Positions 27,601 through 34,592 of a DNA stretch of 64,000 nt are shown piece after piece. The stretch is from Bacteroidales bacterium (GTDB lineage Bacteria; Bacteroidota; Bacteroidia; Bacteroidales; BM520). A program made the position numbers and the translations under genes. Under the pieces are notes generated by a model, which ran no database searches, was not told the origin of the DNA, and saw nothing but the letters and a program-made list of their open reading frames with translations. Every line of letters starts with the position of its first letter. Positions within the stretch are counted from its first letter, which is position 1. The stretch covers positions 1 to 64,000 of the forward strand of contig JAISNV010000035.1 in NCBI GenBank assembly GCA_031276035.1, given 5' to 3'.

Positions 27601-29116
27601 TATTACATGCATCAAATACAACAGGTAAGAATGTTGTAGGTTCAAAAATTTCTGCGACACAATTTACAGTAAGTGCACCTGCCGGTTGCGTAATAGAAAA
27701 AGGAGCCCTGTTGATAGTGTATGTATATGTCCAGTCTGCATAACGACCGAGGCAGTCGGTATATCTATATGTATATACCCTTGTTTGTTCACAATCGATA
27801 GATGGGTAGCTTACCGTACTGTGTAAAATAATATTGGTGATAATGTTTCCACAGTAATCTGTAGCAACAGGTAAAACCGAAGGAGAAATGGTGGAAGGTT
27901 CAATTATGTCTGAAACACATGCTACATTCGCGGTACCCGGTGCGTCGGATATAGTAAAAGGCGGCATATCAATAATAAAAGTAAAATCCCAAGTATCCGT
28001 ATTACCGGCACAATCTGTGAAAGTATATGTATATATAACTTCTCCGTTACAAGTAATAGTGCTGGGATTAGAGGGAACAATTGAGGTAAGGACTATATTG
28101 GTTACAATATTACCGCAAGAGTTTGCTACGGTTGGTAAAAATGCATCCGGTTGATAAACATCCGCAGGGCAATTTACAACAATTTCACCGGGTGTGGCAG
28201 TTATTGTAAAAGTAGGTTCAATATTAAATGTATAAGTCCAGATAGCAGTATTACCCTCACAATCTGTATAAGTATATTCATAAACTCTTGTACCGTCGCA
28301 GGTAAACATTGACGGATTTGTTACAATATTTGTAAGTACCGGAGTTAGCAAAGTTCCGCAAGCATCGTAAACAGTAGGAGCAAGGGCATCGGGAGTAAAG
28401 GTGTTATTGATGCAGTTGACTGTTGTTGTTCCGTTGGGGATACTTATTGTAAAAACCGGTTTGTTTATTGTAATATTTTGTGTAGTTGTAGCGGAATTAC
28501 CGCAAGCATCTTTAATAGTATATGTTCTTGTTATTCTTAGAGGACAATTTCCCGTGATAACATCGTTGGATGTAACGATAAGGTCACTATTATTACTACA
28601 ATTATCGCTGATGGTTAATCCGCTTGCAGTCAAAAACGTTAAACTGTTATTGGCGGGATAAACACTTATATCGCAACCTGTACCTGTGTATGCCGGCAAA
28701 GTATTTGTGATAACCGGCGGTTGATCATCCTTAACCGTAAAGGACATATTAGCGTTAGCAGTAAGACCATCATTATCAGTTACACTAACATAAACAGTAA
28801 TGGTTGTATTACATAAATTAGGATTAATAGTTATTGTTGCATATTCGTTATCAGTAGGATCTACTGTGGCGCCCAACCAAGAAATACTGAACGGTGCTGT
28901 GCCGTTTGTAATAACAGCATTTACTGTTACAGTACCAACATTAGGACAAACATCATAAGTAATAGGCGTTATTACTACTGTTGGTTGAGCTTTTGATTCC
29001 GATTTGCTCGGAGTTGCTTCTAAAGAAAAATAATCCGGCCAATTATTGTTGGCAAAAGAAATACTACAATTACTTAATAATAATAGTATTACGGAACATA
29101 ATATAAATCTTTTCAT
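18353..29116 (-). CDS. Giant T9SS-secreted adhesin-like protein with 36 tandem four-cysteine modules
   Basis: The 3587-residue protein begins with a signal peptide (about residues 1-22). A PKD/Ig-like region with SprB-like flavour follows (about 45-130), then a HYR-like domain (about 131-218) ending IKDACGNSATTTQNITI. Residues 235 to about 3214 are 36 consecutive modules averaging 83 residues. Each has the pattern TVNC-x(8-12)-P-x(3)-D-x-CGN-x-IT-x(10-15)-P-x(2-3)-TCxGTRxYxYxYTDCAGNTAxWTYTF. A SprB-type repeat lies near 3225-3290 (GDGGSITLRAWGGSAPYTFYW). Further beta domains and a type A T9SS sorting domain close the protein (about 3506-3587, ISIYPNPANDYMEI to ERIIIQH). It is therefore exported by the Por secretion system and attached to the surface or released. 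Four Cys per module suggest two disulfides each. An adhesin, gliding or matrix fibre is likely; the exact role is unknown. Confidence 0.9.
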   Translation of the reverse strand: MKRFILCSVILLLLSNCSISFANNNWPDYFSLEATPSKSESKAQPTVVITPITYDVCPNVGTVTVNAVITNGTAPFSISWLGATVDPTDNEYATITINPNLCNTTITVYVSVTDNDGLTANANMSFTVKDDQPPVITNTLPAYTGTGCDISVYPANNSLTFLTASGLTISDNCSNNSDLIVTSNDVITGNCPLRITRTYTIKDACGNSATTTQNITINKPVFTISIPNGTTTVNCINNTFTPDALAPTVYDACGTLLTPVLTNIVTNPSMFTCDGTRVYEYTYTDCEGNTAIWTYTFNIEPTFTITATPGEIVVNCPADVYQPDAFLPTVANSCGNIVTNIVLTSIVPSNPSTITCNGEVIYTYTFTDCAGNTDTWDFTFIIDMPPFTISDAPGTANVACVSDIIEPSTISPSVLPVATDYCGNIITNIILHSTVSYPSIDCEQTRVYTYRYTDCLGRYADWTYTYTINRAPFSITQPAGALTVNCVAEIFEPTTFLPVVFDACNKRITNIVLTSTVDAPTSPLTCEGTRTYTYTYTDCSGNTDTWDFVFTVQLPALVINTPNGSTTVNCVSKIDETSIILPQVYGACNTLIPGVKTNDVLTEPIPNCNGTRVLEYTFTDCASNSVVWTYTFNIVPEIIFSAANEEHTVNCIADIVAPTVIPSAVDGCGNVINPTGPTITETPNPLTCEGTRVYSYEYIDCAGNSVYWTSTFHVEIPAFTIADPPGTQTVTCISDIIAPTAYIPTVVDVCGNTLTAQLISADETPNPLTCNGTKVYRYRYTDCAGNTADWTYTYTVDMPGFTIGVPGGTATVDCVDDIVVPTAYLPVVTDYCGNNITNIVLSNISNNPDPITCNGTREYTYTFTDCAGNTDTWTYEYTVTRPAFSITVPDGNVTVACPSAAVEPTAFLPSIYDECNNLITDIQLINTPTSVTCEGNMDYIYEYTDCAGNTDTWTFTYNVVAPAFNPTLTPGTETIGCISGFYQPDSHAPVVTDNCGRNVPAVYVNYTDTPNPITCEGTRTYNYTYTDCAGNIAYWTYTFTVVIPTLNITTAPGAATVSCPNLAVDPSALVPTISDACGNVLTNYTITNIIDLPNPLTCEGTREYVFTFTDCAGNTDDWSFIYTIEAQPLTIYPTSSTEVVNCISDIPDANYVSNNLPTFTDYCGNVLTNYTFLGSTDNPNPLTCSGTRIFRFEFTDCAGNTAEWSKVYFVSVLPNNDPIPAGQTTVNCIADIDENSITFPDAYDNCGNLITNIQFVNTVENPNPLVCSGGTKTYNYRYYDCGGNSRNWSFTFNIVSSPFTITVPPGFTNVNCPNDMFDPIGYIPVINDECGDVITDIQEISVVYTPNPIICEGTRVHTYRYTDCSGNYADWTYTINVNRPEFTITTPAKDTTVNCVADIEHIVNNNLISLPIITDACGDVISNIHITNVVNTPSVIPCTGGKRVYTFTYYDCSGNSADWLYTFYVNLPQLEIPDDDKIIHVDCPSLIIEPTQFLPVVYDLCGNLITDIVLLDYTESPNPLECIGTATYRYMYTDCAGNSDIWTCTYIVQMPAFTITELPGETTVDCPSDIYEPWNLIPEVTDYCGNIITNIQIVNITNTPTTITCDGTSVYTFRYTDCVGQTADWQFTFNVERPVFVIEAAPGSTTVNCLSEIFNPITQLPQVYDPCGNLITNPILTDIRETPNPVMCAGTRTYVYTYTEPCFGQTAEWTYTFNVTPSQFTMPETHKDVVVVCPSNAVEPTALLPVVYDVCGRRIYDIQLLGYVDSPNPLVCNGTRTYTYQYKDCGGNTALWTCTYHIGDIPMFSIDIPPFDTTVNCVADLFVPTYDMLPEIYDFCGNLLTMPFISDIIYDPPNLICAGSRTLVYTYTDCSGHTANWSYIIHVSPPQFAITSPPGSTTVTCVSEIVPPPASVLPIVYDACGNLITDIQLTDHIDQPDPLVCNGYRTYIYTYTDCAGNTADWMYTYFVNDLPPLNLTLVDQDTTVNCFNDIFQPDEFLPEAFDACGNLITNIQLNGYTDNPNPITCEGSRTYHYTYYDCSNNSATWNFTFNINIPQFTIEEAPIDSTIYCIADLFDPIAFIPEVYDYCGSLITNIVSNTIDTPPTFSCEGTRVITYTYTDCAGNTANWTYTINIDMPQFVINELPGDTTVNCYNDIFEPLQFTPIVTDYCGNTITNVVLTDISENPEQFECNGSRTYTYTYTDCAGNTADWKFTFFVVTPIFYINDAPGDVTVSCLSDAVEPTAFLPVVQDFCGNTITNIVLVNKEENPDPVTCEGTIIYHYLYTDCYGNTATWHYKYTIVTTPFTINEPDGQLTVNCPSQVITPINYLPEVYDNCGNLITNITLTDSGTTPPAGITCEGSKYYTYTYTDCAGYTDTWTFTYNVIRPTFVVNAEPGVAYVNCPTEIYEPTNLVPVVYDICGNLLDPPILTDITNNPSTITCAGTRVYTYTYIDCKGDFADWTYTYHVMPELVISTPPMVENVNCISGTYEPTAHLPVVVNSCGYTLPAPSLISIVDNPLNITCTGTRTYTYLYTDCANNTATWTYTFNIQVPELVISQPPIVNTVSCVSEMFDPSSIIPQISDACGNPISNVMLLRIDNVPNEITCTGTRTYTYRYTDCVGHIADWTYTFIVDMPTFTITQPAGSTTVNCLSDITAPVFPVVRDACNNIITNIQLTDVQDNPSPLDCAGSRTHVYTYTDCAGNTANWEYTYNIQGLPLVMTTQPMTVVINCIDDLVEPTAHIPTILDGCGNATTHALTNEQSNPTTITCEGTKVYTYTFTDCLGNTADWTFTYVLIVEPFTINAENVLQTVACVSEALVEPHTVPGNLPTILDNCGNDISGSFHLNVSNEITGCQGYVTYNYVFYDCADNQAIWQYKYHVVPEPLSITVQNVEQVVECPGMALVLPHTVQGLMPTVLDNCGNDISNTYFLSNTINQLGCEGSVEYIYTYSDCAGYTDNWSYKYIVDMPQFTITEPNGSETVNCISETYQPDDLKPVVYDYCGNLITSINFNGYTDQPTPIACEGTRTYKYTYTDCAGNSAVWEYAFNIVKPTELILDIEPGIAYVNCLADVTQPTASMLPVAHDICGTPLATPAYVNFYDDPYPLVCSGTRTYYYTYTDCAGNTAEWQYIYYVGPMYPPQVPGDVHTTVTNIADAIAPGLPTIHDMCGNIVHPTLVVQNDPDPLECQGTRTYIYTYTDCAGNSSDWTYSYTIIPNNLYMQTLSWTHGCTTGDGGSITLRAWGGSAPYTFYWKKTTGQVSSSQPTYNNVYTFTDLSAGTYEVYITDVNNCKQTVFNTITIEIRPGYVTYDFMQLCESELPIKYGDSTIYTPGLHDIIFNTQQECDSLVHLTVSTYPEYLISTQDTLCSYDLPYTWRGQTINGPGIYYDYLETVINRCDSIYEFEVTIVNELDEIGSISGTTEFIFGSDIFYGMYIYNIDPVEGATHYEWQILDAPWHIEHNYGTVCTLYVRSRDVARLTVQAFNKCGGSQISTLTMIAHAGIDDIDGSSISIYPNPANDYMEIKFEKYEGKTEISVYDSSGKLVDVMALNITSETERIRRSTTLYKNGIYFIHIKNNKTSITERIIIQH
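19475..28414 (-). repeat. 36 tandem coding repeats of about 248 bp
   Basis: Modules are diverged at the DNA level but constant in frame and length (79-88 residues). Deviations: module 18 has EPCFGQ in place of DCAGN with an extra residue, module 3 has CEQTR in place of CxGTR, and module 36 (nearest the C-terminus) begins TVTN instead of TVNC and so lacks the first cysteine. Direct repeats also generate phased plus-strand open frames that are not genes. Confidence 0.9.
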
Positions 29117-29172
29117 GTTAATATAATATATTTTCGTTTATACTTGATTAATTTTATCATATTTAAACTTAA

Positions 29173-29204
29173 TTTAGGTAAAAATAAACCTAATTTTACC
29201 TAAA
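29173..29204. promoter_or_regulatory. 11-bp perfect inverted repeat upstream of the giant gene
   Basis: TTTAGGTAAAA (29173-29183) and TTTTACCTAAA (29194-29204) are exact inverted copies with a 10-base spacer, 57 bases before the ATG. This could be an operator for a dimeric regulator or a leader hairpin. Confidence 0.4.
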
Positions 29205-29581
29205 ATTTATGTCATAAACTAAACTTTTAATTAATTTTTGATACAAAATCATTTCAAAAACGACTTAAAATTTCTATTATACAGCAAAAACCAATGTTTT
29301 GGAGTGATTGGATTCTTTCGCTGCTTGATTAAAAAACGGAAAACACTTATTTTTTTATTGTGTTGAATAATAGAAAATTATTAAATCAATAATTTTTGTT
29401 ATTTGAATTTTTTAAGATAAAAAAATAAATCGTTACAATATTTTTTAAGAACGAGTTCAAAGATGTTAATAAATATTAAATAATCCAAGTTTTTTTGAGG
29501 TTTTTTTTTGTTAAAACAATAATTTTTCTAGAAAATATTCTTATTAGCTTAAAAATAAAGATGATATTTGTTTAAATAAAT

Positions 29582-29589
29582 TAATTTTG
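29582..29589 (+). promoter_or_regulatory. TAnnTTTG promoter box of metG
   Basis: The plus strand reads TAATTTTG followed by C, 16 bases before the metG ATG. Confidence 0.55.
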
Positions 29590-29605
29590 CACAAAATTTT
29601 ATTAG

Positions 29606-31645
29606 ATGAAAAACTTCAAAAGATATACTGTAACTACTGCTTTGCCCTATGCAAACGGACCGATTCATATTGGCCATTTAGCCGGTGTTTATGTTCCGGC
29701 TGATATTTATGTTAGATATTTAAAATCTATAGGTGTTGATGTTGTTTTTATAGGCGGTTCCGATGAACATGGTGTTCCTATAACAATTAGAGCTAAAAAA
29801 GAAGGTGTTAGCCCGCAGGAGATTGTCGATAGATACCATAACATTATAAAAAAATCTTTCGCCGATTTCGGTATTTCGTTTGATATCTATTCACGTACTT
29901 CAAATCAAGTCCACCATGAGTTGGCTTCCGATTTCTTTCTTAAGTTATATAATGAGGGGAAATTAACAGAAGGTATTGAGGAACAATATTATGACAATGA
30001 AGCTAAACAATTCCTTGCCGATAGATATATTACCGGAACATGTCCGATATGCGGTAATCCGAGAGCTTATGGTGATCAATGTGAAAGTTGCGGAACATCT
30101 TTAAACGCCAGAGATCTAATTGATCCGAAATCTGCTATAAGCGGTAGTATTCCCGTATTGAAAGAAACAAAACATTGGTATCTTCCTTTGGATAAATATG
30201 AGGATTGGTTGAAAGATTGGATTCTTGTGTCTCACAAAGAATGGAAAACTAATGTTTATGGGCAGTGTAAATCCTGGCTCGATGCCGGTTTACATCCACG
30301 TGCCGTTACCCGCGATCTTGATTGGGGTGTTAAGGTGCCTTTGGAAAATGCAAAAGGTAAGGTTTTGTATGTTTGGTTCGATGCCCCGATAGGATATATT
30401 TCGGCAACAAAAGAATTGACTCCCGACTGGGAAAAATATTGGAAAGATAAAGATACGCGTCTAATCCATTTTATCGGAAAGGATAATATTGTATTTCATT
30501 GTATTATTTTTCCGACGATGCTAAAAGCCGAAGGATCTTATATTTTACCAGATAATGTTCCTGCTTTTGAGTTTTTAAACTTAGAAGGTGATAAAATATC
30601 CACATCAAGAAATTGGGCTGTTTGGTTGCATGAATATTTAATAGATTTTCCGGATAAACAGGATGTTCTGAGATATGTGCTTACTGCAAATGCCCCAGAA
30701 ACTAAGGATAATGATTTCACTTGGAAAGATTTTCAAACAAAAAATAATAGCGAACTAGTTGCTATCTTCGGTAATTTTATAAACAGAACTCTTGTTCTTA
30801 CTAAAAAATATTTTGATGGTATTGTGCCCCAAAGAAATGAACTCGAAGATATTGATATTGCCGCTTTGGAAGAACTTAAGGTTATTCCTTCAAGGATAGA
30901 AAATAGTTTGAATAATTTTAAATTCAGAGACTCCTTAAGCGAAATGATGAGCCTTGCACGTCTCGGAAATAAATATCTTACTGATAATGAACCTTGGAAA
31001 ATTTTTAATAATAATCCGGAACGTGTTAAAACTATTCTTAATATTGCTCTTCAAATTTGTGCAAATTTGGCAGTTGTATCTGCTCCTTTTTTACCTTTTA
31101 CTTCTGAGAAAATATTCAGAATGTTAAACCTTCCGAGTTTGAAATGGTTATATAGCGGTAATACAGACCTGTTGAAGCCGGAACACAAACTCGGCGAACC
31201 TGAGCTTCTCTTTGAGAAAATAGAAGATTCCGCTATTGAACAACAAATTAAAAGGTTAGAAGAAATCAAACTTCAAAATGCAATAGAAAATCAGGAAATT
31301 AATATTTCTGCTCAGAAAGATATTATTACTTTCGACGACTTTGTTAAGTTAGATATCAGAACAGGTAAAATTATTGAAGCCGAAAAAGTTCCGAAGGCAA
31401 ATAAACTCCTCAAACTTAAAGTTGATACTGGAATTGATATCCGTACGGTTGTTTCCGGAATTGCAGAATATTACAATCCGGAAGATATTATAGGCCAGAA
31501 TGTTAGCGTTCTTGTTAATTTGGCTCCGCGAATGCTTAAAGGAATTGAATCTCAGGGAATGATTTTAATGGCGGAGAATAATGAAGGTAAGTTGTGTTTT
31601 GTTGCTCCTACTGAAGAATTTCATCAAGGTTCTGAAATAAAATAA
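29606..31645 (+). CDS. metG: Methionine--tRNA ligase
   Basis: MetG charges tRNA-Met, including the initiator, with methionine. The 679-residue protein has the class I HIGH motif at 21-24 ([14 protein letters not shown]). The zinc-binding insert CPICGN...CESCGT lies near 147-165. KISTS replaces the canonical KMSKS near residue 332, a normal variant. The anticodon-binding domain contains a conserved tryptophan-rich NEPWK. A C-terminal EMAP/Trbp111-type tRNA-binding domain (about 570-679: [14 protein letters not shown] ... [16 protein letters not shown]) mediates dimerisation. The length fits the long bacterial form. The stop is immediately adjacent to the stop of the convergent SAM hydrolase gene. 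Confidence 0.96.
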   Translation: MKNFKRYTVTTALPYANGPIHIGHLAGVYVPADIYVRYLKSIGVDVVFIGGSDEHGVPITIRAKKEGVSPQEIVDRYHNIIKKSFADFGISFDIYSRTSNQVHHELASDFFLKLYNEGKLTEGIEEQYYDNEAKQFLADRYITGTCPICGNPRAYGDQCESCGTSLNARDLIDPKSAISGSIPVLKETKHWYLPLDKYEDWLKDWILVSHKEWKTNVYGQCKSWLDAGLHPRAVTRDLDWGVKVPLENAKGKVLYVWFDAPIGYISATKELTPDWEKYWKDKDTRLIHFIGKDNIVFHCIIFPTMLKAEGSYILPDNVPAFEFLNLEGDKISTSRNWAVWLHEYLIDFPDKQDVLRYVLTANAPETKDNDFTWKDFQTKNNSELVAIFGNFINRTLVLTKKYFDGIVPQRNELEDIDIAALEELKVIPSRIENSLNNFKFRDSLSEMMSLARLGNKYLTDNEPWKIFNNNPERVKTILNIALQICANLAVVSAPFLPFTSEKIFRMLNLPSLKWLYSGNTDLLKPEHKLGEPELLFEKIEDSAIEQQIKRLEEIKLQNAIENQEINISAQKDIITFDDFVKLDIRTGKIIEAEKVPKANKLLKLKVDTGIDIRTVVSGIAEYYNPEDIIGQNVSVLVNLAPRMLKGIESQGMILMAENNEGKLCFVAPTEEFHQGSEIK

Positions 31646-32428
31646 CTACTTTCGTTGTACAAGAATATTTGAATTATAGTCAATACCCAGCAAATCTGCA
31701 GCATTAGCTTTATACATAGCTATTTCCATATAACCGTGTGAGCCGAAAAAGACTGCGATTTCTGCAATTCTTACATCAGAATATGCTTTTGAAATCTTAG
31801 TTATGTCATCCGATTTAAATAAAATTTCAAAAGAAGATTTTCTTACAAAATCATAGAAAATATCTCTTGTAATATTTGTGATGATATTTCGGTAATTATC
31901 AATAAAAAGTACATGTCCCTTTAATAAATCGCCGTCAACAACAGGTTGAGACATTAAGTAATTTTTATTAAAACCATTAAGTTTATTAGTATATTGAGAA
32001 TAATCTTGCCCCGAAGCAATTAAAACCGCAATTTCAGCAAAAACATCTTTGCTGGAAAATGTAAATACCGGAGAATCTTGTATATAGTCTATCTCAAAAA
32101 TCTCCATTTCAATGTTATTGAGAGCCATCGGCAAAATACCATTATCTGCGGCAATAAAATATTGATTTGCGGCTTTTACTAAAATATGAGGTGTGTTAAT
32201 GGATGCTTCAGAATTGATCCCGATGATGTGTATAGTACCTTCAGGAAAGAATTTATAGCAATTACCAAGTATGAATCCGGCTTCTCTAATACTGAAAGGA
32301 GTAACGTCATGACTAATATCAACAATATTTACATCAGTTAGTTTGGATAATATCGTACCTTTAATAGCAGCAACATAATAATCACTGTAGCCGAAGTCAG
32401 TAAGTAATGTTATAATTTTTTTATCCAT
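31646..32428 (-). CDS. SAM hydrolase / hydroxide adenosyltransferase (DUF62)
   Basis: Members of this family (PF01887) use water or hydroxide to split S-adenosylmethionine into adenosine and methionine; halogenating relatives (SalL, FlA) are rarer. The 260-residue protein starts ITLLTDFGYSDYYVAAIKGTI, the family N-terminus. It also has VDISHDVTPFSIREAGFIL, IHIIGINSEA, FIAADNGILPMAL, and a C-terminal domain with GHVLFIDNYRNIITNI. The substrate aspartate is in the TDFG motif. The start at 32428 is the ATG; an upstream TTG is disregarded. The gene converges with metG with no spacing. A role in SAM or methionine turnover is inferred. Confidence 0.88.
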   Translation of the reverse strand: MDKKIITLLTDFGYSDYYVAAIKGTILSKLTDVNIVDISHDVTPFSIREAGFILGNCYKFFPEGTIHIIGINSEASINTPHILVKAANQYFIAADNGILPMALNNIEMEIFEIDYIQDSPVFTFSSKDVFAEIAVLIASGQDYSQYTNKLNGFNKNYLMSQPVVDGDLLKGHVLFIDNYRNIITNITRDIFYDFVRKSSFEILFKSDDITKISKAYSDVRIAEIAVFFGSHGYMEIAMYKANAADLLGIDYNSNILVQRK

Positions 32429-32454
32429 CAAACTTATACTATAAAAAAATAATA

Positions 32455-32462
32455 TACCTTTG
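32455..32462 (+). promoter_or_regulatory. TAnnTTTG promoter box of phoH-purC
   Basis: The plus strand reads TACCTTTG, 47 bases before phoH. Confidence 0.55.
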
Positions 32463-32509
32463 TAATTGTTTACAAAAGTAATTAAAAAAGTTAATCTAGA
32501 AATTAAAGA

Positions 32510-33454
32510 ATGTCAGAAAGTATAATTAATCTTTCAAGTTATAATCCGCTAGAAATATACGGAACGCAAGATGTGTATCTTACCAAGATAAAGTCTTTAT
32601 TTCCGAAATTGAAAATAATTGCACGTGGAGAATTGATAAAAGTTATTGGAGCCGAAGAAGATAGAATAGCTTTTGAAAAGTATATTGATATGCTTCTTCT
32701 TCAGATTGATAGTTATGGAAAAATTACCGAAAAGGATCTGGTTGATTGTTTGGCGATGGAAGAAAAGGAAACACTGCCGCCGAAGGATAGCGATTTGATA
32801 CTTTTCGGAAAAAACGGCAATCAGATTAAAGCCCGAACAAAAAATCAAAAAGCAATGGTTAAATCGATTGATGATAATGATTTGCTTTTTGCCATTGGTC
32901 CGGCGGGAACAGGAAAAACGTTTACTGCTGTAGCTCTTGCTGTCAGAGCCTTAAAAAACAAGGAAATCAGAAGAATTATTCTTACTCGTCCCGCAGTTGA
33001 GGCCGGCGAAAACCTTGGTTTCTTACCGGGTGATCTCAAAGAAAAACTGGATCCGTATTTGCGCCCGCTTTATGATGCTTTGAATGAAATGCTGCCGTCG
33101 CAGAAACTTAAATCTTATATGGAAGACGGTACAATAGAAATTGCGCCTTTGGCGTTTATGAGAGGCAGAACTTTGAATCATGCCTATGCAATTTTAGATG
33201 AAGCACAAAATGCTACTGATAAGCAGTTAAAAATGTTTCTTACGCGTATGGGCGAAGATTCCAAGTTTGTAATAACTGGCGATGTAACTCAGATTGATCT
33301 ACCTAAAAAATCTAACAGCGGATTGATTAATGCAAATAGAATCCTAAAAGATATAAAAGGTATAGATTTTATACATCTGGACGAAAGTGATATTATAAGA
33401 CATAAGTTGGTAACTTCTATTGTTAAGGCTTATGAAAAATATGATATAAATTAA
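32510..33454 (+). CDS. phoH: PhoH-like ATPase
   Basis: PhoH proteins are P-loop ATPases often linked to RNA metabolism. The 314-residue protein has a short KH-like N-terminal region ([18 protein letters not shown]) and the Walker A motif GPAGTGKT at about 130-137. It also has [29 protein letters not shown], a Walker B strand [12 protein letters not shown], and the sensor motif [13 protein letters not shown]. The length and order match chromosomal PhoH (YbeZ-like). The ybeY gene often found nearby is not present. It is the first gene of a two-gene unit with purC (4-base gap). Confidence 0.93.
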   Translation: MSESIINLSSYNPLEIYGTQDVYLTKIKSLFPKLKIIARGELIKVIGAEEDRIAFEKYIDMLLLQIDSYGKITEKDLVDCLAMEEKETLPPKDSDLILFGKNGNQIKARTKNQKAMVKSIDDNDLLFAIGPAGTGKTFTAVALAVRALKNKEIRRIILTRPAVEAGENLGFLPGDLKEKLDPYLRPLYDALNEMLPSQKLKSYMEDGTIEIAPLAFMRGRTLNHAYAILDEAQNATDKQLKMFLTRMGEDSKFVITGDVTQIDLPKKSNSGLINANRILKDIKGIDFIHLDESDIIRHKLVTSIVKAYEKYDIN

Positions 33455-33458
33455 TTTA

Positions 33459-34427
33459 ATGTTGTTAATTATGAATGATGTAATTTTAAGAACCGATTTT
33501 GATTTTGAAGGTATGAAAAGTATCTATCACGGAAAGGTGAGGGATGTTTATAATATTGATGATAAATTTTTGTTGATGATCGCAACTGATAGAATATCTG
33601 CTTTTGATGTTGTACTGCCGAAAGGAATTCCTTATAAAGGGCAGGTGCTTAGTCAAATAGCTGCTATGTTTCTTGATTTAACCGAAGATATTGTCCAAAA
33701 TTGGAAAATTGCTTTACCGGATACTATGGCAACTTTCGGAATTTTGTGTGAACCGTTTAAGGTTGAAATGGTGATTCGCGGGTATCTTACCGGTCATGCG
33801 TGGAGAGAATATAAGGCGGGAAAAAGAATGTTGTGCGGAATACCACTTCCCGAAGGAATGAAGGAAAATGAAAAATTCCCGAAACCCATTATTACTCCGA
33901 CTACTAAAGCGGATGAAGGACATGATGAAGATATTTCTCGCGAAGATATTATTAAACAAGGTCTTGTTAGTGAAAAAGATTATATCAAGTTAGAAGATTA
34001 TACCCTTAGACTATATCAAAGAGGCTGTGAAATAGCGGAAAAACGCGGGTTGATTCTGGTTGATACTAAGTATGAATTCGGAAAGAAAGACGGTGAAATA
34101 TTTCTAATTGATGAGATACATACTCCGGATTCCTCAAGATATTTTTATAAAGAAGGTTATGAATATGCTATGAAAACCGGAGAACAACCAAAACAATTGT
34201 CGAAAGAATTTGTTAGGCAATGGTTGTTGGATAATGGTTTCAGCGGACAAACCGGCCAGCAAATCCCGGAAATGACTCCCGAGATTATTAATAATATCAG
34301 TGAAAGATATATTGAGTTATATGAAAATATAACAGGAGAAGAGTTTGTTAAAACGAATATTTCTAATGTTTTAACAAGAGTTGAGGATAATGTAAAACAA
34401 TTTTTAGATGTTTATTTAAGTAGATAG
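33459..34427 (+). CDS. purC: Phosphoribosylaminoimidazole-succinocarboxamide synthase
   Basis: PurC joins CAIR and aspartate with ATP to give SAICAR in purine synthesis. The 322-residue protein has the N-terminal [13 protein letters not shown] motif and the family signature [23 protein letters not shown]. It also has [16 protein letters not shown], the [13 protein letters not shown] motif, and [30 protein letters not shown]. It is the long PurC form typical of Bacteroidota (about 315 residues). The start could be the ATG at 33459 or the ATG at 33471 (318 residues); the second fits the family length slightly better. It is coupled to phoH. Confidence 0.94.
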   Translation: MLLIMNDVILRTDFDFEGMKSIYHGKVRDVYNIDDKFLLMIATDRISAFDVVLPKGIPYKGQVLSQIAAMFLDLTEDIVQNWKIALPDTMATFGILCEPFKVEMVIRGYLTGHAWREYKAGKRMLCGIPLPEGMKENEKFPKPIITPTTKADEGHDEDISREDIIKQGLVSEKDYIKLEDYTLRLYQRGCEIAEKRGLILVDTKYEFGKKDGEIFLIDEIHTPDSSRYFYKEGYEYAMKTGEQPKQLSKEFVRQWLLDNGFSGQTGQQIPEMTPEIINNISERYIELYENITGEEFVKTNISNVLTRVEDNVKQFLDVYLSR

Positions 34428-34550
34428 TTTTATTACTAACTTATAATTAATTTCTTTTATTAAAAAAACAGAGTTTAAAACATTATCTTTCAGAAAAATA
34501 CACTTTTATAAATAATTTTTTCGATAAATATCAGTTCAATAAAAAAATAT

Positions 34551-34558
34551 TATATTTG
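34551..34558 (+). promoter_or_regulatory. TAnnTTTG promoter box of recQ
   Basis: The plus strand reads TATATTTG, 34 bases before the recQ ATG. Confidence 0.5.
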
Positions 34559-34592
34559 TAAAATATAAGTTTTTTAAAGCATAAATATTATA

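Larger units (their letters stand above)
29117..29605. other. 489-base divergent intergenic region between the giant gene and metG
   Basis: The region is strongly AT-rich with no gene. It contains an 11-bp inverted repeat at 29173-29204 close to the giant gene and a TAnnTTTG box at 29582-29589 for metG. I saw no TAnnTTTG box for the giant gene. Confidence 0.55.

Noticed and set aside
19475-28414. Regular ~248-bp periodicity that could suggest a CRISPR or satellite
   Set aside because: The period is coding, in frame and diverged; there are no short identical repeats with unique spacers.
27078-28661. Several long plus-strand open frames opposite the giant gene
   Set aside because: They arise from the phased repeat codons of the real gene on the other strand; they lack start context and family similarity.
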